Notes: generated from the sequence alone by a model not told the origin. 64,000 nucleotides of DNA from Pseudomonadota bacterium (GCA_023387815.1 JAEWHK010000074.1:1-64000), one strand, 5' to 3'; counted from the stretch's first letter, positions 51,941 through 61,817 are shown. Translations and numbers: made by a program.

Positions 51941-52909
51941 ATGATCAGGTTAAAACATTGTTCAGCAGCGCTTCTGGCGCTTCTGCTCGCGCAGTCGCCT
52001 GTTTGGGGAAAGACCTTTCCCGAACGTCCGGTGACATTTTTGGTGCCGTTTCCCGCGGGAACGGCTACTGATGTTATCGCACGGATCGTCGGTAACAAAC
52101 TGAGCGAAAAATGGGGGCAGAGCGTTGTCGTGGATAACCGTCCCGGCGCTGGTGGCAATATCGGTAGTGATACCGCTTCGAAAGCAAAGCCGGATGGTTA
52201 TACGGTCTTGTGGGCGACAGTGGCAAACTCCATCAGCATGACGCTCTATAAAAACCTGCAGTATAACTTTAAGGATGATTTTGATGCGGTGGCATTGGTG
52301 ACGAGTCTTCCACTCGTGCTGGTAACCAACCAAAATCGCAGCTATGAAACGCTGCCCGAAATGATCGAGTTTGCCAAAACTCAAAAGGAGGCCCTGACTT
52401 TCGGTTCGGGCGGTGTGGGCACCAGTAATCATCTGGCGGGAGAAATGCTGAATTCGCTCGGTGGAATAAGAATGGTGCATGTCCCCTACAAAGGTACCCC
52501 TAACGCCTATTCTGACCTGATCGCGGACCGGATATCCGTCATGTTCGACAATATCGTGCCAGCAATGGCACAAATCAGAACGGGCAATCTCAAGCCGCTG
52601 GCTGTCGCCAGTCTGGAGCGTAGTCCGCAACTGCCGAAGGTGCCGACAGTTAGCGAATCGGGTTATCCGGGGTTCGAAGCCGTATCTTGGGTTGGCATGG
52701 TGGTGCCCCGTAGTACTCCGGCGCAAGTGATTGAAAAAATTAACCAAGATACAGTGGCAGTACTCAATGATCCGGACGTTCGGGAAAAACTGACCGTTTT
52801 TGGAGCTCAAGTTAAGCCGAGCACACCAGCAGAGTTTGACGCATTTATCGACGCTGAGATCGAAAAATGGGCAAAGGTTATCAAGCAGGCCAATGTGACC
52901 ATCGAATAG
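51941..52909 (+). CDS. Bug-family tripartite tricarboxylate receptor protein
   Basis: A 322-residue periplasmic binding protein. Signal peptide CSAALLALLLAQSPVWG; family motifs VTFLVPFPAGTATDVIARIVG, VVVDNRPGAGGNIGSD, AKPDGYTVLWATVAN, RMVHVPYKGTPNAYSDLIADR and the C-terminal PAEFDAFIDAEIEKWAKVI. AGGAG precedes the ATG. It is the intact counterpart of the split receptor at 48491 and lies between the GntR regulator and the FAD oxidoreductase. The carboxylate it binds is probably the oxidoreductase's substrate. No TctAB permease is in the window. Confidence 0.87.
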   Translation: MIRLKHCSAALLALLLAQSPVWGKTFPERPVTFLVPFPAGTATDVIARIVGNKLSEKWGQSVVVDNRPGAGGNIGSDTASKAKPDGYTVLWATVANSISMTLYKNLQYNFKDDFDAVALVTSLPLVLVTNQNRSYETLPEMIEFAKTQKEALTFGSGGVGTSNHLAGEMLNSLGGIRMVHVPYKGTPNAYSDLIADRISVMFDNIVPAMAQIRTGNLKPLAVASLERSPQLPKVPTVSESGYPGFEAVSWVGMVVPRSTPAQVIEKINQDTVAVLNDPDVREKLTVFGAQVKPSTPAEFDAFIDAEIEKWAKVIKQANVTIE

Positions 52910-52964
52910 CCGTCGATGGTAATCATCGACGTGTTTTAAATAACCAATGAGAAATGAGGTTTGT

Positions 52965-54359
52965 ATGAATATCAAGGAAGTCCAGGAAGATTATGTTGAA
53001 CCGGCAAAACGGTTACCGACATTGATGGAGGTGGATGTGGTGGTCGTGGGCGGGGGCACCACCGGTCCCTTTGCCGCAATCAGCGCGGCACGACAGGGAA
53101 AGAAGGTGGCGTTGATTGAAAGATTCGGTTCTTTGGGCGGAAACCTGACCCTCGGTTTGAATACTAAGCCGTCGGGAGCGCTTGTCGGAGGGCTGCCTTT
53201 GGAAGTCTGGGACCTTGCCCGTACCGAAGGTGGTGCTGGCGATGACTACATGGCGTTAACCAAAACCGGCGGCATGAAAATCGCCTCGCCTTGTGATCCT
53301 GAAATGATGAAAATTCTGCTCACCCGCTTGTGTGTTGATGCGGGTGTGCAAATTCTATTCGAGACTTTCGTATCGGCACCCATGCTTGACGACAATGTCG
53401 TTAAGGGAGTCATCATAGAGAGCAAAGCTGGCCGCCAATGCATCAGATCCAAGGTCGTCATCGACTGTTCGGCTGATGCAGATATGGCCTATAAGGCGGG
53501 AGTTCCCTTTGTTATGGGATCAGGTGGTAGCGAGGAGAAAATGCAGCCGGTCTCCATGTACTTTACCATGTCGAATGTAGATGTGCGCCGCCTCGCTCAG
53601 TGGGCCAAAACGACAGACGATGTCCCCGCGCAAGCCATTCCGGATACGGACGAAGGGCTGGATTACGGACTTTGGCTGACTGGATTCAACAAATCACTCA
53701 AGGCTTTCCAGGAAGAAGAAGGGATTCAGCTTCAGCGAGAAAACATTACCCTAAAGACCGCCAACGGCGTCATGTATGTTAACGGCACGCGAGTTCTGGG
53801 TGTGGACGTATTTTCACCCGAGGCATTCAGTAATGCATTGGTCGAATGCTATCGTCAGATCGAAGGCGTGGCCAAGTTTCTGAAAGACAGAATTCCTGGT
53901 TTTGAGCATGCGGGGATCGGGCAGATTGCGCCAGTTCTTGGTGTCAGGGAAACCCGTCATATACAAGGCGAATATACGTTGACCGGCGACGACTCGCTCA
54001 AAGGCACTCGCTTCGACGATAGCATTGCGGCGGACGTTTCTGCCTTGGATATTCACGATCCGAAAGGCGGTGATGTCGACTTCCAAGGAATGCGCCCATA
54101 CGAAATTCCATACAGAAGCCTGGTTCCGGTGGGTATTGAGCAATTGCTCGTGGCGGGTCGGGCGATTTCTGCCGATCACGACGCTCATGCCCGATCCAGA
54201 AACATGCCTGCATGTATGGCAATGGGGCAAGCCGCCGGTATTGCAGCAGCAGTCGCAATAGATAATGACGTTGCGGTTCGTCATGTGGATGTCTCACGCG
54301 TACAATCAATCCTTTCGCAAATGAATATGCCCTTGCATGGGGAAGAAGTGCGGCAATGA
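52965..54359 (+). CDS. FAD-dependent oxidoreductase (FAD_oxidored/FixC-like)
   Basis: A 464-residue flavoprotein. The dinucleotide fold VDVVVVGGGTTGPFAAISAARQ is near the N-terminus, followed by ALIERFGSLGGNLTLGLNTKPSG, which is typical of the PF12831 family. A second FAD region is VVIDCSADADMAYKAG, and the C-terminal AGRAISADHDAHARSRNMPACMAMGQAAGIAAA closes the FAD site. The substrate of such enzymes is often a carboxylate. In Variovorax paradoxus TBEA6 an FAD-dependent oxidoreductase is implicated in cleaving 3,3'-thiodipropionate; a link to this one is speculation. ATG 52965 has GAGG upstream. Confidence 0.82.
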   Translation: MNIKEVQEDYVEPAKRLPTLMEVDVVVVGGGTTGPFAAISAARQGKKVALIERFGSLGGNLTLGLNTKPSGALVGGLPLEVWDLARTEGGAGDDYMALTKTGGMKIASPCDPEMMKILLTRLCVDAGVQILFETFVSAPMLDDNVVKGVIIESKAGRQCIRSKVVIDCSADADMAYKAGVPFVMGSGGSEEKMQPVSMYFTMSNVDVRRLAQWAKTTDDVPAQAIPDTDEGLDYGLWLTGFNKSLKAFQEEEGIQLQRENITLKTANGVMYVNGTRVLGVDVFSPEAFSNALVECYRQIEGVAKFLKDRIPGFEHAGIGQIAPVLGVRETRHIQGEYTLTGDDSLKGTRFDDSIAADVSALDIHDPKGGDVDFQGMRPYEIPYRSLVPVGIEQLLVAGRAISADHDAHARSRNMPACMAMGQAAGIAAAVAIDNDVAVRHVDVSRVQSILSQMNMPLHGEEVRQ

Positions 54360-54374
54360 CAAGGTAGGTTGGCC

Positions 54375-54974
54375 ATGAAACGTTGCGTCGATTACTATTT
54401 CAGTGTCGCCAGTCCGTGGACTTACCTGGGCCACGCCCGTTTCGGGCGATTAGCTCAGCAACATAATCTGGGAGTTACGTTTCGACCAGTGGATTTCGCT
54501 CGTGTGCTGGATGCGTCAGGCGGGTTGCTGTACCAGAAACGGTCCGATCAGCGCCGGAAATACCGGCAGATCGAACTGGATCGGTGGCGCCAGCACCTTA
54601 ACATTAGGTTGACACTGGAGCCGGCGCATTACCCCGTAGATAGAACGCCGGCCAGCCTGTTGATGGTCGCCTGCCGTGATTTGCCACAGCAGACCCGCTT
54701 TCGGCTGCTGCAAGCGATTTTGGCTGCAATTTGGCGTGATGACCTTGATATTGCTGACTGGCAGGTACTTGCGAGTTTATTGGAAAATGAAGTCGAGGAT
54801 GCGAGCACCATTCTGGAGAGCGCCAGACAGCCAACATGCCAGGCATTGCTGGCACGGCATACCGACATGGCAATTGAGGCAGGCGTTTTTGGGGTCCCAG
54901 CATACGTGCTGGAAGGTGAGTTGTTTTGGGGGCAAGACCGGCTGGATTTTCTGGCGCGCGCATTACAGGACTGA
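54375..54974 (+). CDS. DsbA-fold 2-hydroxychromene-2-carboxylate isomerase family protein
   Basis: A 199-residue protein of the HCCA isomerase / kappa-GST family. YYFSVASPWTYLGHARFGRLA carries the conserved SPxxY in place of the thioredoxin CxxC, and VFGVPAYVLEGELFWGQDRLDFL is the C-terminal cis-Pro and FxGQDR hallmark. These enzymes use glutathione to isomerise or eliminate unsaturated acids or make glutathione adducts. It is 15 bases after the oxidoreductase, in the same operon. A glutathione-linked step would suit a thioether or epoxide substrate, which is inference. Confidence 0.85.
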   Translation: MKRCVDYYFSVASPWTYLGHARFGRLAQQHNLGVTFRPVDFARVLDASGGLLYQKRSDQRRKYRQIELDRWRQHLNIRLTLEPAHYPVDRTPASLLMVACRDLPQQTRFRLLQAILAAIWRDDLDIADWQVLASLLENEVEDASTILESARQPTCQALLARHTDMAIEAGVFGVPAYVLEGELFWGQDRLDFLARALQD

Positions 54975-55237
54975 TCCTGCCAGTAAATATTGTTGCCGTA
55001 TAAATAGTCGCTGCTATCTTACTCTTTTGACGACTTCGTGAACGCAGTGTGTCCACGTATGTATCACGTGGGATTATGGCTATGACGGAGCAGGGCGCAA
55101 GAAGGGGTTTTACATCGTTCTGTCAGCTCGTGTCGTTCAGTATTCAGCAGGATGTTGGCGCAGAAAACCATTGCCTTAAGGGGTCGGTTTTGCCGCATAA
55201 GCTAATTCATATGTAATGACTTAAATACAACCCCAAG
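54975..55237. other. Gene-free gap before the unknown minus-strand gene
   Basis: About 260 bases between convergent genes. No hairpin terminator, tRNA or repeat was recognised. Confidence 0.4.
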
Positions 55238-56647
55238 CTAGTCTTTTTCCCAGTGTGACTTAGGCAACGATTCATAGATTTCTTCAGGACTGCGCCATTG
55301 CTTCAAACGCGATAACGGGTCGGTGATATTTAGAAACTTTAGAGCCTCTGCGATCCGTTGTTCAATGTCGCTGCGGATTTCTTCTGACGTTTGCGCAGCC
55401 AGGGAAATGGCTTCGTCAAAGAAGGCAGCAATGCGCTTGTGCTCATTCCATTCTTCAATGATGGCTAAGAGTTCCGCATGAGAAGATTCTAGCGCTTTGG
55501 CTCGGCGTTTTGCTTGTTCCTCCAGGCGATACTGCTGCTTTTTCTCCTCCCATTCGCGTGCTCGTTTTTCAGCTGCCAGTCGAGCATCCTCGATGAGATG
55601 TCGGATGGTTTTAGGTTGAGCCTCGAGCGTGCTGACGATCTCATCTAGTTCGTTGGTCAAAACGTTGGGTTTACCTCGCCATTGCTGGTTCCAAGTCGTG
55701 CCAGAGTAGGGGGAGTACGCCTGAAGGCAGATTTCTCCGGACGGCACCAGTTTTTTAGTGGTCCAGGTATGATTGCCTATCCTCGTTTTCATAGTTCGAC
55801 TGACCTGAGCAACCGGCACATATTCTCCTGCCACATACAGCATCTCAACAGTCTCGCAAAGCTCATAAAGCGACAGCCCAATTGCTATCGAATCGATATA
55901 AACAACTGTCGGACGCTCTGGGTACCAAAGACTATCATGATAGTTGTGCTGTTTGTCGGGAGGGAAGGGATCAGGATCTTTTCTTTGAAAACGATCGCTG
56001 GTATGTGACATTCGAACTCGATGGCCACGTGCTTCCAGTAATCTGTAGAGTTTGTTTGCCAATCGGACGATGGCATCAAGCTGTTTTGGAGAGGTAATAA
56101 GATCAGGAAGAAGGCGTTTGCGAGGTCTGTAATGTCCTTCTTCAGTGATTTTACCTAGTGGAATGAGACCAACAACACCTTCAATGAGTGGATGTGTCGC
56201 TGGTACTCTTTTAACTGGGTGGCGGCTGTCGGATTCCAACGCAACCTTGCTTGCAGTAGACGATAGGATATCTGTGCTGGCTTTTAAATCGGTGGCGGGA
56301 GCGGGTAGAGGGCTGGGATACGAGGATTTTGAAACCTGTGGTTTGCGAGTTGCTCGAGAACGTGAAAGTGGAACATTAGCCGGATTCCAATGAAGTTCAT
56401 CGCCAGCTTCCGCTTCAGGTAACGGAGGTCTGGGAGGCGCTTTGCCAGCGCTTAATTTGTTCCAATAACCAGGGCGTGGCCTGGGAACACGCAAGCGGGC
56501 ACATACCCTTGCTAGAAAACTACCTGATACGCCATATTTCTCCGCCAAGTGCATTGCTGGCTCGGACCATATTTCTTCGTAAAGCCGTTCTCGACTAACG
56601 ATATCAAGATCATTTTGAGCATTTTCAGAATTAGCTGTTTGATCCAT
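55238..56647 (-). CDS. Conserved hypothetical protein with N-terminal HTH-like motif and coiled-coil end
   Basis: A 469-residue protein I cannot assign. The first 50 residues (SRERLYEEIWSEPAMHLAEKYGVS, then SFLARVCARLRVPRPRPGYWNKL) look like a helix-turn-helix and recur in hypothetical proteins scattered over proteobacterial islands. A proline-rich linker (about 68-115) follows, then a middle globular part with no known catalytic motif, and a long charged helix from about 355 (AEKRAREWEEKKQQYRLEEQAKRRAKAL) likely to be a coiled coil. It stands alone on the minus strand. A DNA-binding role in an accessory or defence locus is a guess. Confidence 0.7.
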   Translation of the reverse strand: MDQTANSENAQNDLDIVSRERLYEEIWSEPAMHLAEKYGVSGSFLARVCARLRVPRPRPGYWNKLSAGKAPPRPPLPEAEAGDELHWNPANVPLSRSRATRKPQVSKSSYPSPLPAPATDLKASTDILSSTASKVALESDSRHPVKRVPATHPLIEGVVGLIPLGKITEEGHYRPRKRLLPDLITSPKQLDAIVRLANKLYRLLEARGHRVRMSHTSDRFQRKDPDPFPPDKQHNYHDSLWYPERPTVVYIDSIAIGLSLYELCETVEMLYVAGEYVPVAQVSRTMKTRIGNHTWTTKKLVPSGEICLQAYSPYSGTTWNQQWRGKPNVLTNELDEIVSTLEAQPKTIRHLIEDARLAAEKRAREWEEKKQQYRLEEQAKRRAKALESSHAELLAIIEEWNEHKRIAAFFDEAISLAAQTSEEIRSDIEQRIAEALKFLNITDPLSRLKQWRSPEEIYESLPKSHWEKD

Positions 56648-56711
56648 TGATTAGGCCCCCCTGGCTGGATGCTCAATCGGTTTCATTATCGCTGATATAC
56701 CTCAAAGCCAA

Positions 56712-58406
56712 TCAGGGCAATCCCTCTACATTCAGGTCTTTCGGAAACTGGACCGAGAATTTCAGAAGAACGGTACGTTCTTCACCAGCCGCCAGCGACA
56801 CCTTTTGCGCGTAGCGACCATCGCCCTTGAGGGCCAGATCGCCGTCAGGCGGTTCCAGGCGTTTGATGTCAATTTTCTCGTTCGCCGAAACCGGCACGCG
56901 ATCATGCAGAACCAGCTCGACAGGCTGTCCTCGGTTATTGCGAATCAGAGTTTTGTATTCATAGGTCAGGCGGGTTCCGCTGCCTGTCAGACCTGTCGAT
57001 TCGGTAAATCGTTGCAGCGGCTCACGCTTGACTGAAATGGCCTGATCAACGCCCAACGCCAGTTCCAGTTCCTCTTTGGGGAAAATGGTCTTCATGTCGG
57101 ACGAGGCCACGAATTCATTATCAAAGAAAGCATTGACGTTGCCGGCCAGCAGTGGAAAGTCCTTTGCGTTGTTGATCTTTACAGTAGCAAATACTGCGGC
57201 GGCCTTGGAGGGGACAAGTTCGTAGGACAGTTTGGCGGGCTCTGAGAGCGTCGTGAGCGCTACACGCTGCTGTTGCCCGCCCGCCGCAATGCTCTGTTTG
57301 CCCGGTACCTCAAACGTAGTGTTGGTCGCATTGCTTTGGGAGGTGGCTGTCTCATAGCTGGCGGCATCGGCCATCTCCATGGCAGGTGCGCCGCCTGCGG
57401 CCATCGCCGATTGCCTTGCCCTCATGTTACGCATGGGCACCGGACGCCGGGGTGCCGCAACGTCAACGCGCCAGGGTTCCAGTTGTGGCAAAGCGACACC
57501 GGTTATCGGCTGGGCGGTGGATAAGGTCAGACTCACGTCTGACCAGTCTTCAGAGGTCTGCTGGCTGACCTGGCCAAAATATTGCAAGGTCAATTTGCCC
57601 TCGGCCGAATCGTAGCGCGCGTCATAGACAGGCTGCCACGATGCCCCGGGCACTACGTAACTCAGCACACTGTTGACGGTTGCAGGCTGCGCGGCCCGTA
57701 GTGTGACGATGACTTTGCGTGTTTCGTTTGTTCCGCTTAGATCGATCTGCTCACGACGCTGTTCCAGCACTTTGCGGCGCGCCAGCAGCTGATCCTTTTG
57801 TTGCGTATGCTCGCGACGGGTTTGCAGGGCTTTGAGCAAGTGTTCGCCGGTAAACGACATGAGGTCCAGGAAAGCGTCGCGCGACAATGGCGGCACATCG
57901 CGCCCCTGCATGCTGTGACCATCCTGATAGTGGCGAATGAAGGCGATCTGGTTATCGTCCAGTTTAATCTGATCATCCAACTGCCCAAGTTGCTGATCCA
58001 GCGCTTCAATTTGGCGATTAACTTCGGTCGCACCGTCAGACTGTCCGGTTTGCTGGTAGTCCGGCGTACTGGACACATGAAGTATCTGCAGCCCGGCATT
58101 GGCGGCGTCGGCATTAAATTGCAGTGAATTTTCGTCGATATCTGCCGGCAGATTGTCAAACACCAGTTCATGTTCGCCTGCCGCAATGGACTGACTGGCG
58201 ACGCGATGAATCAACGCTCTGTCCGGATACACGATGACCCGGTCGATTCGTGAGTTCGCCTTGACGCTATCGGCCTGAGCAAACGGCGCGTGCAAGGCAA
58301 TCAGCAGTGCGCCCGCCACCAGCGAGGGACGCAGCCGTAACTGCGCGTGCGTCTGAAGCCAGGATGAAGATTTTCTGCAAGGGGGCAGGGTGGGCAGCTC
58401 ATTCAT
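56712..58406 (-). CDS. DUF4139 / MuiA-family protein
   Basis: A 564-residue exported protein. Signal peptide LVAGALLIALHAPFAQA; N-terminal DUF4140 part (IDRVIVYPDRALIHRVASQ, then LVFDNLPADIDENSLQ), a coiled region (TEVNRQIEALDQQLGQLDDQIKLDD), and the C-terminal DUF4139 beta region (LSYVVPGASWQPVYDARY, ending VLLKFSVQFPKDL). The family is named after mucoidy inhibitor A, but its function is unknown. ATG 58406 with GGAGAAGG upstream is preferred over earlier in-frame starts. No adjacent gene explains its role. Confidence 0.86.
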   Translation of the reverse strand: MNELPTLPPCRKSSSWLQTHAQLRLRPSLVAGALLIALHAPFAQADSVKANSRIDRVIVYPDRALIHRVASQSIAAGEHELVFDNLPADIDENSLQFNADAANAGLQILHVSSTPDYQQTGQSDGATEVNRQIEALDQQLGQLDDQIKLDDNQIAFIRHYQDGHSMQGRDVPPLSRDAFLDLMSFTGEHLLKALQTRREHTQQKDQLLARRKVLEQRREQIDLSGTNETRKVIVTLRAAQPATVNSVLSYVVPGASWQPVYDARYDSAEGKLTLQYFGQVSQQTSEDWSDVSLTLSTAQPITGVALPQLEPWRVDVAAPRRPVPMRNMRARQSAMAAGGAPAMEMADAASYETATSQSNATNTTFEVPGKQSIAAGGQQQRVALTTLSEPAKLSYELVPSKAAAVFATVKINNAKDFPLLAGNVNAFFDNEFVASSDMKTIFPKEELELALGVDQAISVKREPLQRFTESTGLTGSGTRLTYEYKTLIRNNRGQPVELVLHDRVPVSANEKIDIKRLEPPDGDLALKGDGRYAQKVSLAAGEERTVLLKFSVQFPKDLNVEGLP

Positions 58407-58605
58407 GAACCTTCTCCGCAAAGTCATATCTGGCATCATAACCGAGGTTGAAGCAGAGGCAACAAGAAACACGAATGCAATAACAGAACGCCGGTCAGCA
58501 AGGGACCGGCGACATAATTGCGCTTGTATTAATCAGCCAGCAGATTCATGCGGCACCGTCAGTATGTGACGAGCCATTGCATCTGCAATGGCGTATACAA
58601 CATGA

Positions 58606-59556
58606 TTACTGATTGCCGTCCAGCGCCTGCGACAGCTGATCCACATTCTGTTGCATGGCGGTCAGCCCCGCACTGCCCATGATGTACCAGTTATAGGGAT
58701 CCAGATAAACAATGCGATTGCTCTTCGCAGCCCGCGTGTCTCGAATGAGAGAGTTCTCCAGCTTTTCGCGGGCAGGGGTATCTTTCTTACCGGTAGCGGC
58801 ATTGCGATCAATCACGAAGAGCCAGTCAGGATCTGCTTTGGCAATATCTTCCAGTTTGAAAGGATGACGATCCGTTGCCGAAAGGTTTTTGACGGCATCA
58901 TTGGGCGTGAACCCAAAAACGTCATAAATCATGCCAAATCGGGAGCCCGGCCCAAAAGCGCTGGTTTTATCGCCGACCGACAGAACAATCATTGCGTTCC
59001 CCGCCTTGGCCGATTTGGCTTTCAGTGCATCAATGGAGGCATGGATTTTTTCAAGAGCCACCTTTGCTTCGGGTTCTTTTTTGTAGATTGTTGCCAATGT
59101 GTTGGTGTTGCGCTCAATGCTTTCTAAGGGCGCCTGCGTATCGATGCTCATATCCAGTGTCGGTGCAATGGTGCTTACTGCGTCGAATTTGGCGCGCGAG
59201 CGTCCTCCCACCAGGATAAGGTCAGGCGATAGTTTTTTCAGTGCCTCCTGATCCGGTTCGAACAATGTTCCCACTTTGGGCACACTTTCGTCGTTGTAAG
59301 CTGAAAGGGACTCGGGAAACCGGGATTTCGGAACACCTGCAGCCTGAACGCCAAGTACATGCATGATATCCAGGGAAGGCAGATCGAATACAGCGGTTTT
59401 AGCCGGTTGTGCAGCGATGGTCGCGGAACCTCTTGCATGCTGCACTTCGACTTCTGCATTTTGTGCCATGGCCTGGCCTGCGAATGATACGACGCTAATT
59501 GCCAGTACTGTTGGCAGCAGGGAAAACCATTTTGTTGCGTGTTGTTGAAATTTCAT
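58606..59556 (-). CDS. Periplasmic siderophore-binding protein (FatB/CeuE type)
   Basis: A 316-residue class III binding protein. Signal peptide TVLAISVVSFAGQAMA; the fold opens GSATIAAQPAKTAVFDLPSLDIMHVLG, then AAGVPKSR, and contains the long helix and KLSPDLILVGGRSRAKF; the C-terminal half has DPDWLFVIDRNAA and MQQNVDQLSQAL. It should carry a catecholate or similar ferric siderophore from the outer-membrane receptor to an ABC importer. The receptor gene lies 68 bases upstream on the same strand, but permease and ATPase are not in the window. Confidence 0.88.
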   Translation of the reverse strand: MKFQQHATKWFSLLPTVLAISVVSFAGQAMAQNAEVEVQHARGSATIAAQPAKTAVFDLPSLDIMHVLGVQAAGVPKSRFPESLSAYNDESVPKVGTLFEPDQEALKKLSPDLILVGGRSRAKFDAVSTIAPTLDMSIDTQAPLESIERNTNTLATIYKKEPEAKVALEKIHASIDALKAKSAKAGNAMIVLSVGDKTSAFGPGSRFGMIYDVFGFTPNDAVKNLSATDRHPFKLEDIAKADPDWLFVIDRNAATGKKDTPAREKLENSLIRDTRAAKSNRIVYLDPYNWYIMGSAGLTAMQQNVDQLSQALDGNQ

Positions 59557-59624
59557 TTGTGTTGCCTATATTGTGTATTGCATTTGTTATCCTGACCGGT
59601 CCCAGGCTGCGGCGTCAGACTTAA

Positions 59625-61619
59625 TCAGAATTTAGCGTTCAAGCCCAGCCAATAGCGGCGACCATCTTCGACATATCCATAGTCGTCATATCGGACCTGC
59701 TTATCGAAAATATTGTAAATACCTGCATACACAGTGAGATTCTTGTTGACGTCATAAGAGCCCCCCAGATCCACGTAGGTAGCCGATGGCGCCATTGTGG
59801 AACTCGCCGAAATACCTTGGGTCGGATCGCTTTCCTTTCCTCTGTAGGTAACTTTCATCCATCCGTTGAGCTGTTCTGTCGGTTTCCAGTCCAGTCCCAG
59901 ATTGAACATATGTTCAGGCATCTGGTTCAGCGGATTGCCCGCGTATTCACCACTTTTCTGCTTGGAATACGTATAGGTATAACTGGAGGTCAATGACAAT
60001 TTGTCGTTCAAAGGGGCCGTCAGCGTCGCCTCGACACCCCGGGTAATTGCGTCATCTACGTTTACGTAAGTGGTGGCTGAGCGCCCTTGTGAGTTAACAG
60101 GGCCGCACTCAGGGCAGGGAACGCGCGTGATCTTATCTGTAAATTCATTATCAAAGAAGGTAATGCCAGCCATCAGACCACTGTCATTGTTATAGATGAG
60201 GCCGATTTCCATGGTCAGCGTTTTTTCCGGCTTCAGATCGGGGTTGCCATACATATTGCCCCCTCGGCTGGATGCACCCCAGTCCGGCAGGGTCTGGCGT
60301 AGCGATGGGGCACGAAAGCCCGTGGATACACCACCTTTGACCGTCCAGTTGTCGTTCAGATGCCAGACGCCATACAAGCGGGGGCTCCAGTGGACGCCCG
60401 ACGTCTTCTCGTTATCCATGCGCAGGCCACCAGTCAACGCGAACGAGTCGGTAATCTGCCATTCATCTTCCGCAAAGAAGGCATATTGCCAGCGGTCAAC
60501 AGTAGAACGATCTGACATCTGGTTGGTTGTCGTATCTTTCAGGTCTTCCAGGCTGTAATAGGCGCCCACGGTTGCCACGTGACGGTCAAACAGTGGCATG
60601 CTCCATTTTGTACTGGCCGTTGTGTTTCTGATGGTCATATCGCGGGACAGGTTTTCGGTCTCTTCGCGCTGAACATAGGTATTGGACGTGCCGAAAGACC
60701 ACCGACCATCATGCGTCAGCGAAAAATGCTGGCGATTGAATTCGCGTCGGCTTTCCTCTTCTGTCGGAAGCAGGGTTTTTCCAGGTGTGGAGCGGTAAAT
60801 CTGTTTGGATGCACCGGCTTCCAGAACAATATCATGATCGCGATTGGGCGTCAGAGACAGTTTTGCAGTCACGCCACGGTTGGTGTGGCGGTTATAGCCC
60901 TCTTCAATATCGTCTTCGCTGCGATGCGAATAGACGCCATAAAGACTCAGACCAAGCAGATCCTCTTTGATGGGGCCCGCCAAATAGAAGTTACCCTGAA
61001 AATGATTGCCTGAGGCTGAGTGCTGCTGCAAGGTGGAGTCAAGGCGCACCGATCCGCCCCACTTTTTGGGTACTTTGCGCGTAATGACGTTGATCACACC
61101 ACCCATTGCATCCGAACCATACAGCGAGGACATCGGGCCGCGCACCACTTCAATGCGTTCAATGGCTTCCAGCGGGGGAACCCAGCTCTGATCCGTGCCA
61201 GTGCTGCCGTTTGTTTGCGTTTCCCGGGTGCTCATGCGCTTGCCATCCACCAGAATCAGGGTGTAGTTGGCACTCATGCCACGCAACGTGATGTCAGATG
61301 TGTTGTTGTCGGATGGAGTCATGATGACACCAGGCACATCGCGCAAGGCATCGGTCAAATCACGGTACGCGCCTTTTTCGAGTTTTTCCCGAGGAATGAC
61401 ACTGATGGAGGCTGGGGCGTCAATGATGTCCTGTTCGAAACCGCTGGCGGTGACTACGATGGGATTGAGCGAGGTGACTGGCGCAGTTTCTGTTGCCGTT
61501 TGAGCAAATGTCAATTGTGGTACCACGGCGCTCAGACCGATGGCGCACAAGGCGGTAATCTGACGAACAGGATTGAGACGAGCCGGTTCTCTTGCCGAAA
61601 CCGGAATAGCGGGCAACAT
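59625..61619 (-). CDS. TonB-dependent receptor, CirA/FepA class
   Basis: A 664-residue outer-membrane receptor. TonB-box-like NPIVVTASGFEQDIIDAPASISVI, plug with LRGMSANYTLILVDGKRMSTRET and ERIEVVRGPMSSLYGSDAMGGVINVITRK, barrel ending in FDKQVRYDDYGYVEDGRRYWLGLNAKF. The plug is of the ferric-enterobactin/colicin I class, which fits the catecholate-type binding protein just downstream. GAGAGGA precedes the ATG, and a Fur-like site lies further upstream. Confidence 0.92.
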   Translation of the reverse strand: MLPAIPVSAREPARLNPVRQITALCAIGLSAVVPQLTFAQTATETAPVTSLNPIVVTASGFEQDIIDAPASISVIPREKLEKGAYRDLTDALRDVPGVIMTPSDNNTSDITLRGMSANYTLILVDGKRMSTRETQTNGSTGTDQSWVPPLEAIERIEVVRGPMSSLYGSDAMGGVINVITRKVPKKWGGSVRLDSTLQQHSASGNHFQGNFYLAGPIKEDLLGLSLYGVYSHRSEDDIEEGYNRHTNRGVTAKLSLTPNRDHDIVLEAGASKQIYRSTPGKTLLPTEEESRREFNRQHFSLTHDGRWSFGTSNTYVQREETENLSRDMTIRNTTASTKWSMPLFDRHVATVGAYYSLEDLKDTTTNQMSDRSTVDRWQYAFFAEDEWQITDSFALTGGLRMDNEKTSGVHWSPRLYGVWHLNDNWTVKGGVSTGFRAPSLRQTLPDWGASSRGGNMYGNPDLKPEKTLTMEIGLIYNNDSGLMAGITFFDNEFTDKITRVPCPECGPVNSQGRSATTYVNVDDAITRGVEATLTAPLNDKLSLTSSYTYTYSKQKSGEYAGNPLNQMPEHMFNLGLDWKPTEQLNGWMKVTYRGKESDPTQGISASSTMAPSATYVDLGGSYDVNKNLTVYAGIYNIFDKQVRYDDYGYVEDGRRYWLGLNAKF

Positions 61620-61679
61620 CAGATGATTCCTCTCTGGGTAATAGTATTGAGCAGTATTCTCGTAATCGTTGGACTTCTA

Positions 61680-61699
61680 AATGAGAATTATTTACTATT
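61680..61699 (-). promoter_or_regulatory. Fur-box-like site upstream of the CirA-class receptor
   Basis: AATGAGAATTATTTACTATT (61680-61699) contains the AATGAGAAT core and AT-rich partner 60-80 bases upstream of the receptor start. It fits iron repression of the receptor and binding-protein genes. Confidence 0.65.
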
Positions 61700-61817
61700 A
61701 GATATAGTCAGCTGTTTTTCAGCAACATTCTTTTCACAGCTTTATTTATCTTTACATTTCTTGGTACTTTGCGTGGCGATTTAGTGTGGTTTATGTCACA
61801 AAGAGACTTCAAATACG

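Noticed and set aside
60579..61784. Long plus-strand frames opposite the CirA-class receptor
   Set aside because: They mirror the receptor codons, and only the minus strand shows family motifs.
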